A stretch of DNA of 64,000 nt from Sisyra terminalis (taxonomy: Eukaryota; Arthropoda; Insecta; Neuroptera; Sisyridae): the NCBI GenBank assembly GCA_958496175.1, contig OY292280.1, positions 9,548,001 through 9,612,000 on the forward strand, given 5' to 3'. How positions within the stretch are numbered: the first letter of the stretch is position 1; each line of letters begins with the position of its first letter. Positions 34,312 through 64,000 of this stretch are shown here, in pieces. The notes under the pieces were generated by a model. That model saw only the letters and a program-made list of their open reading frames with translations. It was not told the origin of the DNA and did no database searches. The position numbers and the translations under genes were made by a program.

Positions 34312-36416
34312 ATAATTTTTAAGTGACCCAAAATCAATGGAAGAACATTGGGAAACAATTGACAAACAATTGATGAACCATTTGCCTCCAAAAGCAAATG
34401 CCCACAATTAAGCTCGTTAGATGTCTCTGTATTTCTGTGGCATAATAAATGTATTTTGCCTGAAAAGTTGATAAGATTTTTTAGAAAATTAATTAATTAT
34501 CATTTATACCAGAAATTATTCGAAGGAAAAGAAATGAGGAAATTTGGAGTGAAAATAGTCAACCGAATTAGTTCGCAGGGATTTGAGGTAAGAGGTCACA
34601 ATTGTTTGATGTTAGATGCAACTCCAACATACCTTCTTTTGTTTTTCAAAATGGCTACAGCGTTGAGAAAAACGGCTTTTCTCTCGGAAATTGTTTCTAT
34701 GTTTTTATGTTCTTGAATTAGTAATTTTTCTTATCTAATTTATTTACATTTATTGCACATACAATATCAGATCTGAATGATTTTTTGTCGTTAGATACTT
34801 TTATAGGTACTTAAATTTAAAAAAAAGAAAACATAATACAAATTCTTAAATGTTAGCACTTTTTACAGGTTAAATCATAGTGTTAGACTAAGACCTGTTC
34901 ACACAATTGGAGAGGGGGTGGGAAGATTTGGTTTATCTTCTTAAAGTTTGGTAAATATAGGGCAATAGCTCAAAGATACAAAATTTGATTTTTGCATACA
35001 AAAAATCGCCAAAAATTCCAAAAACTTTTCTGTAATAGCTACCAAATCTGTTCTAACTCAAAAATAAATTCAGTTTATAATAATTTAATATTTACTAGTT
35101 TTTGAACCAAAATATTGTATCACCAATTTTTTTGGACAAAAATTTTGTACCAAAATTTCTATTAATATTGTATACCTAAAAATTTCCTCCCTGACAGAGG
35201 CCATCAGTAGGTCCATGTAGAACTCCTGGATTGTAGAGAACCATGGAACCTTTGCAAGAAGTCTAAGGATCTTAACTGGCAAACAGTTGTCAAAAATTCA
35301 TTTTTTATTAAAAGTAAAAAACCAATCTATACCAATTCTAACTTAAAATAAATTCAGTTTTTAATGATTTAATAGCTAATTATTTTTGAAGAAAAATTTT
35401 GTATCAAAATCCATTTGGAATGGATTTAAAGCAACGCAAACCTAAAATTTGGTTGGCTTTGATAGATGTTGCCAAAATCGGCTTTTCTGCCCTTTTTTTA
35501 ACCAAACCATTAATTGCTTTTAATTTGACCAATCTTTCTTGTACTTTTTGGTTTCTTTAACAAAACACCATGGCAACAAAAATCAAATAAGATTTTTTTG
35601 TAGACTCTTAACTTTTTATACCGTAAAAACATTGGTTTCCCCAAGGCTCAGGCATGTGACCGTGGATCAGAACCATTTTGGTTTATTTTATTCGCGAATC
35701 AAAGTAAAAATAAAGAAGAAAATGTAACGTTACCTGATATTGACATCCCTAAAAGGGACATGTACCAATTTTATGGAATTTGCTGTGGATTGTAATTGAA
35801 CTTTTCTGAATAAATTGAGCCAAAATGGTTTTGATCCACGCTAACGTGCCTGATTCACGGAAGTACCGTAATATTTTTAAAATATATTGCAGTTGAATTT
35901 ATGAAAGATAAAAATCGTAAATTATCAACCAAAGTTTAATCCAAATGCATTTAGGATGTGCTAATACGTATTTCGATTGCCGAGCAATCCATATGTGTGA
36001 ACAAGTCTTGTAAATCGTAAATGTAATTCATTGTTTTTAGATTTTAGCGTGGTTATCAGGGCTGTTTATTTGAGTAAAACATTTTTGAGCATGCGTATTT
36101 TTTGTTTACACGTATATTAGCGATAAAAGGTTATAAATTAAGTTATAACCTCATTTTTTTTCTTATGTAAAAAAATAATACCCATGGTAAAAAACATTTT
36201 TGCCTCATAATTTTTATTTTTGTCAAATTTTTTACAGTCTTAACGTTAGGCTTTTACAAAATTTAAATATTCAACAACAATGTATATAATGGAGCGTAGA
36301 AATAATTTATTTTATTAATTAAGTTTTTGTTCAAAAACAAACAAAAAATCACTGAAATTCTTAGTGACGAAATAAATATAATAAAAACGCACTCGTACCA
36401 ACTATAAGTTATTTTT
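34312..36416. other. Intergenic downstream of HGTX, with old inverted repeats
   Basis: AAGACCTGTTCACACA at 34891 and its reverse complement at 35993-36008 may be the ends of a ~1.1-kb element; no target duplication is visible. Inside are the small foldback 35649-35852 and a minus-strand hammerhead-repeat scrap (35878-35990, AATACGTATTTCGATTGCCG near 35966). Confidence 0.4.
35649..35852. mobile_element. Small foldback element (CAGGC ends)
   Basis: CAGGCATGTGACCGTGGATC at 35649 and its diverged reverse complement ending ...GTGCCTG at 35852; arms share GTGGATCARAACCATTTTGG. CAGGC ends resemble hAT termini, but no 8-bp duplication is seen. Confidence 0.5.
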
Positions 36417-36422
36417 TTTATT
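36417..36422 (-). terminator. Candidate poly(A) signal of HGTX
   Basis: TTTATT on the plus strand, AATAAA on the minus, ~290 nt after the HGTX stop. A second AATAAA overlaps the stop codon itself (TAATAAAA), which is too early to be likely. Confidence 0.35.
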
Positions 36423-36708
36423 AATAAATTTTATATTTACATATTTTTTTAAACTTACATCCGTCCAAAATCCAGCTAAATATGTTTTCGATTTTAGTGA
36501 CAAATTTCCACGTCTTACCTTTGTCAGTGGGGGAAGTGTATCATATGTATAGCACTTTGAATGGTAAAGAATGAGGTAAGGGGTAGAAATGTTGGAATTA
36601 AGCAGTCCGTGGCTCAGAAATCAGCAATCTTAGATTGGCACAAAGCGGACATTCGGAAGGATAGCTGGTTGGAAAGGACTTCTGGGGGGTGAATTTCATT
36701 ATTTTTTA

Positions 36709-62390
<25,682 letters not shown>

Positions 62391-63544
62391 CACGAAAAAA
62401 ATTACAATATTAACATCGTAATCAAGGACTTCAGTTTCACTATCTTATTTTTCATGATATTCAATTAAAAAATTACTATTAACACTACAATTTTTACGAG
62501 GCGACATCGTAATTATAACAATTTCCAGTAATAAAAAGCATTTCAAAAATTACGATATTACACCGCAAAATTTTTCTATGAGTCTAATTGAATATAATCG
62601 TTAGGGTGGTTTTTTTTTTTGGTCTCATCGTGAAATTTTGTTGGAAATACCAAAAAAAAAAATCTCTGAAAGTTTGAGCCCTTAATATTAATTTTAAGTC
62701 CTCGATCAAGACGTGTAAAGATTTCCCAATGAAAATACACGGAAACTCTGATTTTTTATTTTTCAATTTCTATACCTCAGCGGCATTTCATGGGATCGCT
62801 TTTACCGAAGTTGGTTTTTTCTCAGAACTAAACGCTCTACAAAAGTGCCCATTGCAACAAAGTCGTAACTCACACCGGTGAGGTAGTACGGGCCACTGAA
62901 CCTGATTTTTCCATAAAATTCAAGGCTTAATATCTCGTTTAATATTGATCTTCGCGATTTGGTCTACTGGAACTTTTTTGTAGGAAATCAAATTCTCTAC
63001 AAGTTTTTTATTTATAATTTTTCCGTAGCTTTTGTTATTTACGAGATAAATGCAAAAAAAAACACGAATTTTATGGAAAAATCAGGTTCAGTGGCCCGTA
63101 CTACCTCACCGGTGTGAGTTACGACTTTGTTGCAATAGGCACTTTTGTAGAACGTTTAGTTCTGAGAAAAAACCAACTTCGGTAAAAGCGTCCCATGAAA
63201 TGCCGCTGAGATATAGAAATTTAAAAATAAAAAATAAAAAATCAGAGTTTCCGTGTATTTTCAATGGGAAATCTTTACACGTCTTGGTCGAGGACTTAAA
63301 ATTAATATTATGGGCTCAAACTTTCAGAGATTTTTTTTTTTGTATTTCCAACAAAATTTCACGATGGGACCAAAAGAAGTCAAAAAGAGTAAAAAAAAAA
63401 TCATCCTAATAATCGTGTATCATATACTAGTAAAAAAGACAAAAGTATTACTACCTTTATCTCTCTACCCTTACCCTTTGGCGTCTCAACGAACAAATAC
63501 ATACAAATGACATTTATGTAAAAACATATACACGAACTATTTTT
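62391..63544. repeat. Host repeat HR, copy B, carrying an inserted foldback
   Basis: Left part 62391-62593 (ACATCGTAATTATAAC, AAAATTACGATATTACAC), right part 63417-63544 (CTACCTTTATCTCTCTACCC, GTCTCAACGAACAAATACAT). Same order as copy A at 44270, but interrupted ~28 bp further along by a different element. Confidence 0.65.
62594..63416. mobile_element. Foldback element FB-4, hAT-like, with 8-bp target duplication
   Basis: Element 62602-63408 (807 bp), TAGGGTGG...CATCCTA, with perfect ATAATCGT duplication (62594-62601, 63409-63416). Arms of ~340-370 bp around ~100 bp. Internal blocks (CCCTTAATATTAATTTTAAG at 62679; CTCTACAAAAGTGCCC at 62835) sit where the other families have theirs. An open frame at 63050-63409 comes from the arm and is not a gene. 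Confidence 0.9.
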
Positions 63545-63587
63545 ATTAGTTCAGAAAATAGAAATAAAAATAATTAATAATATTCTT

Positions 63588-63807
63588 GGGAACTTGGATT
63601 TAAATAATAAGACGATATTTTTCAAATTATCTCAACGTTTCGTTGGTACTTATTTTCCACTTCTTCAGAACTAAAGCATAATAATTGGCTTTGAACAACA
63701 TGCATTGTTATTATGTTTTAGTTCTCCTGAAGAAGTTGGAAATAAATACCAACGAAACGTTGAAATAATTTGAAAAATAACTTCTTATTATTTAAATCCA
63801 AGTTCCC
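63588..63807. mobile_element. 220-bp palindrome with two hammerhead-like motifs, head to head
   Basis: GGGAACTTGGATTTAAATAA at 63588 is matched by its complement ending 63807. Each arm contains CTGAAGA, a one-base bulge, stem II (GTTGG...CCAAC on the right arm; GTGG...CCAAC on the left), then GAAACGTTG. Arms ~88 bp, centre ~42 bp. The motif differs in sequence from the GGCAATC family but has the same layout. Confidence 0.6.
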
Positions 63808-63814
63808 AGTAGCT

Positions 63815-63940
63815 GTTAGGTTCGATACTAGATTCGAACAAATTTTCAATATTTCTCGAATACGGATTTTTATTTACTCTAGAGTCGCTAAAGACCATAG
63901 AAGTTATAAACTGACGGTATATAACAATTAAAAAAAATAT
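63815..63940 (+). mobile_element. SINE fragment, 3' part
   Basis: Box B-like GGTTCGATAC at 63820, then TTCGAACAAATTTTCAATAT, TTTACTCTAGAGTCGCTAAA, TATATAACAATTAAAAAAAA. The head is missing. Confidence 0.6.
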
Positions 63941-64000
63941 TTTTAGTTCCGCAAAGATGTCTTATTACCAAAATAGAAATGGTATTTTTGATGTTAGTAT

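Noticed and set aside
63050..63409. 119-codon frame near the right edge
   Set aside because: Lies within the right arm of foldback FB-4 and has the arm's own sequence on the opposite strand; not coding.

Overview
This is a 64-kb piece of an AT-rich, intron-containing, repeat-laden animal genome, almost certainly an insect (the order is not decided; a beetle would fit). Two protein-coding genes can be named with confidence. At the left edge, plus strand, lie the last six exons of an oxysterol-binding protein-related protein of the ORP1/ORP2 type, ending at 3341. On the minus strand lie the last two exons of the NK6-class homeobox gene HGTX/Nkx6: 61221-61405 carries homeodomain residues 1-46 and 36709-36867 carries the recognition helix and C-terminus. 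Its upstream exons are beyond 64 kb. The two genes are convergent, about 33 kb apart. One further minus-strand terminal-exon candidate (29573-29790) is unrecognised.

Most of the rest is mobile DNA at several levels of nesting. (1) Long foldback elements with TAG-starting ends and 8-bp target duplications (hAT-like) at 810-2156, 28385-29395, 56420-57482 and 62602-63408, plus a truncated copy at 30584-31552. Although divergent, all carry two short blocks at nearly constant distances from the terminus. (2) A family of about a dozen Penelope-like repeats that carry a hammerhead-ribozyme-like core, single or as head-to-head palindromes (33626-34074, 59150-59541). (3) A second palindrome with a related hammerhead-like motif at 63588-63807. 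(4) LINE remnants: a jockey-type insertion with poly(A) and a 12-bp target duplication (20101-21298) inside an older LINE, itself hit by a 151-bp element with a 9-bp duplication; and a jockey RNase H fragment at 31553-32120. (5) A dead hAT with transposase C-terminus and 8-bp duplication (38949-39470) inside a 328-bp tandem array. (6) A tRNA-headed SINE family. (7) TA- and TTAA-flanked inverted-repeat elements, and several tandem arrays (363, 181, 328, 180 and about 137 bp units).

Layout: 1-3.4 kb ORP gene; 3.4-36.7 kb intergenic, repeat-rich with low-repeat islands (11.6-13.0, 15.0-15.7, 17.8-18.6, 21.8-22.5, 25.7-28.4, 29.4-30.5 kb); 36.7-61.4 kb HGTX last two exons with their 24.4-kb intron; 61.4-64 kb further HGTX intron or upstream sequence, again with foldback elements. 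No functional tRNA, rRNA, CRISPR array or operon structure is visible. The point most worth following is the foldback family with conserved internal spacing, copies of which sit inside introns of both named genes and would give pre-mRNAs with long double-stranded hairpins.
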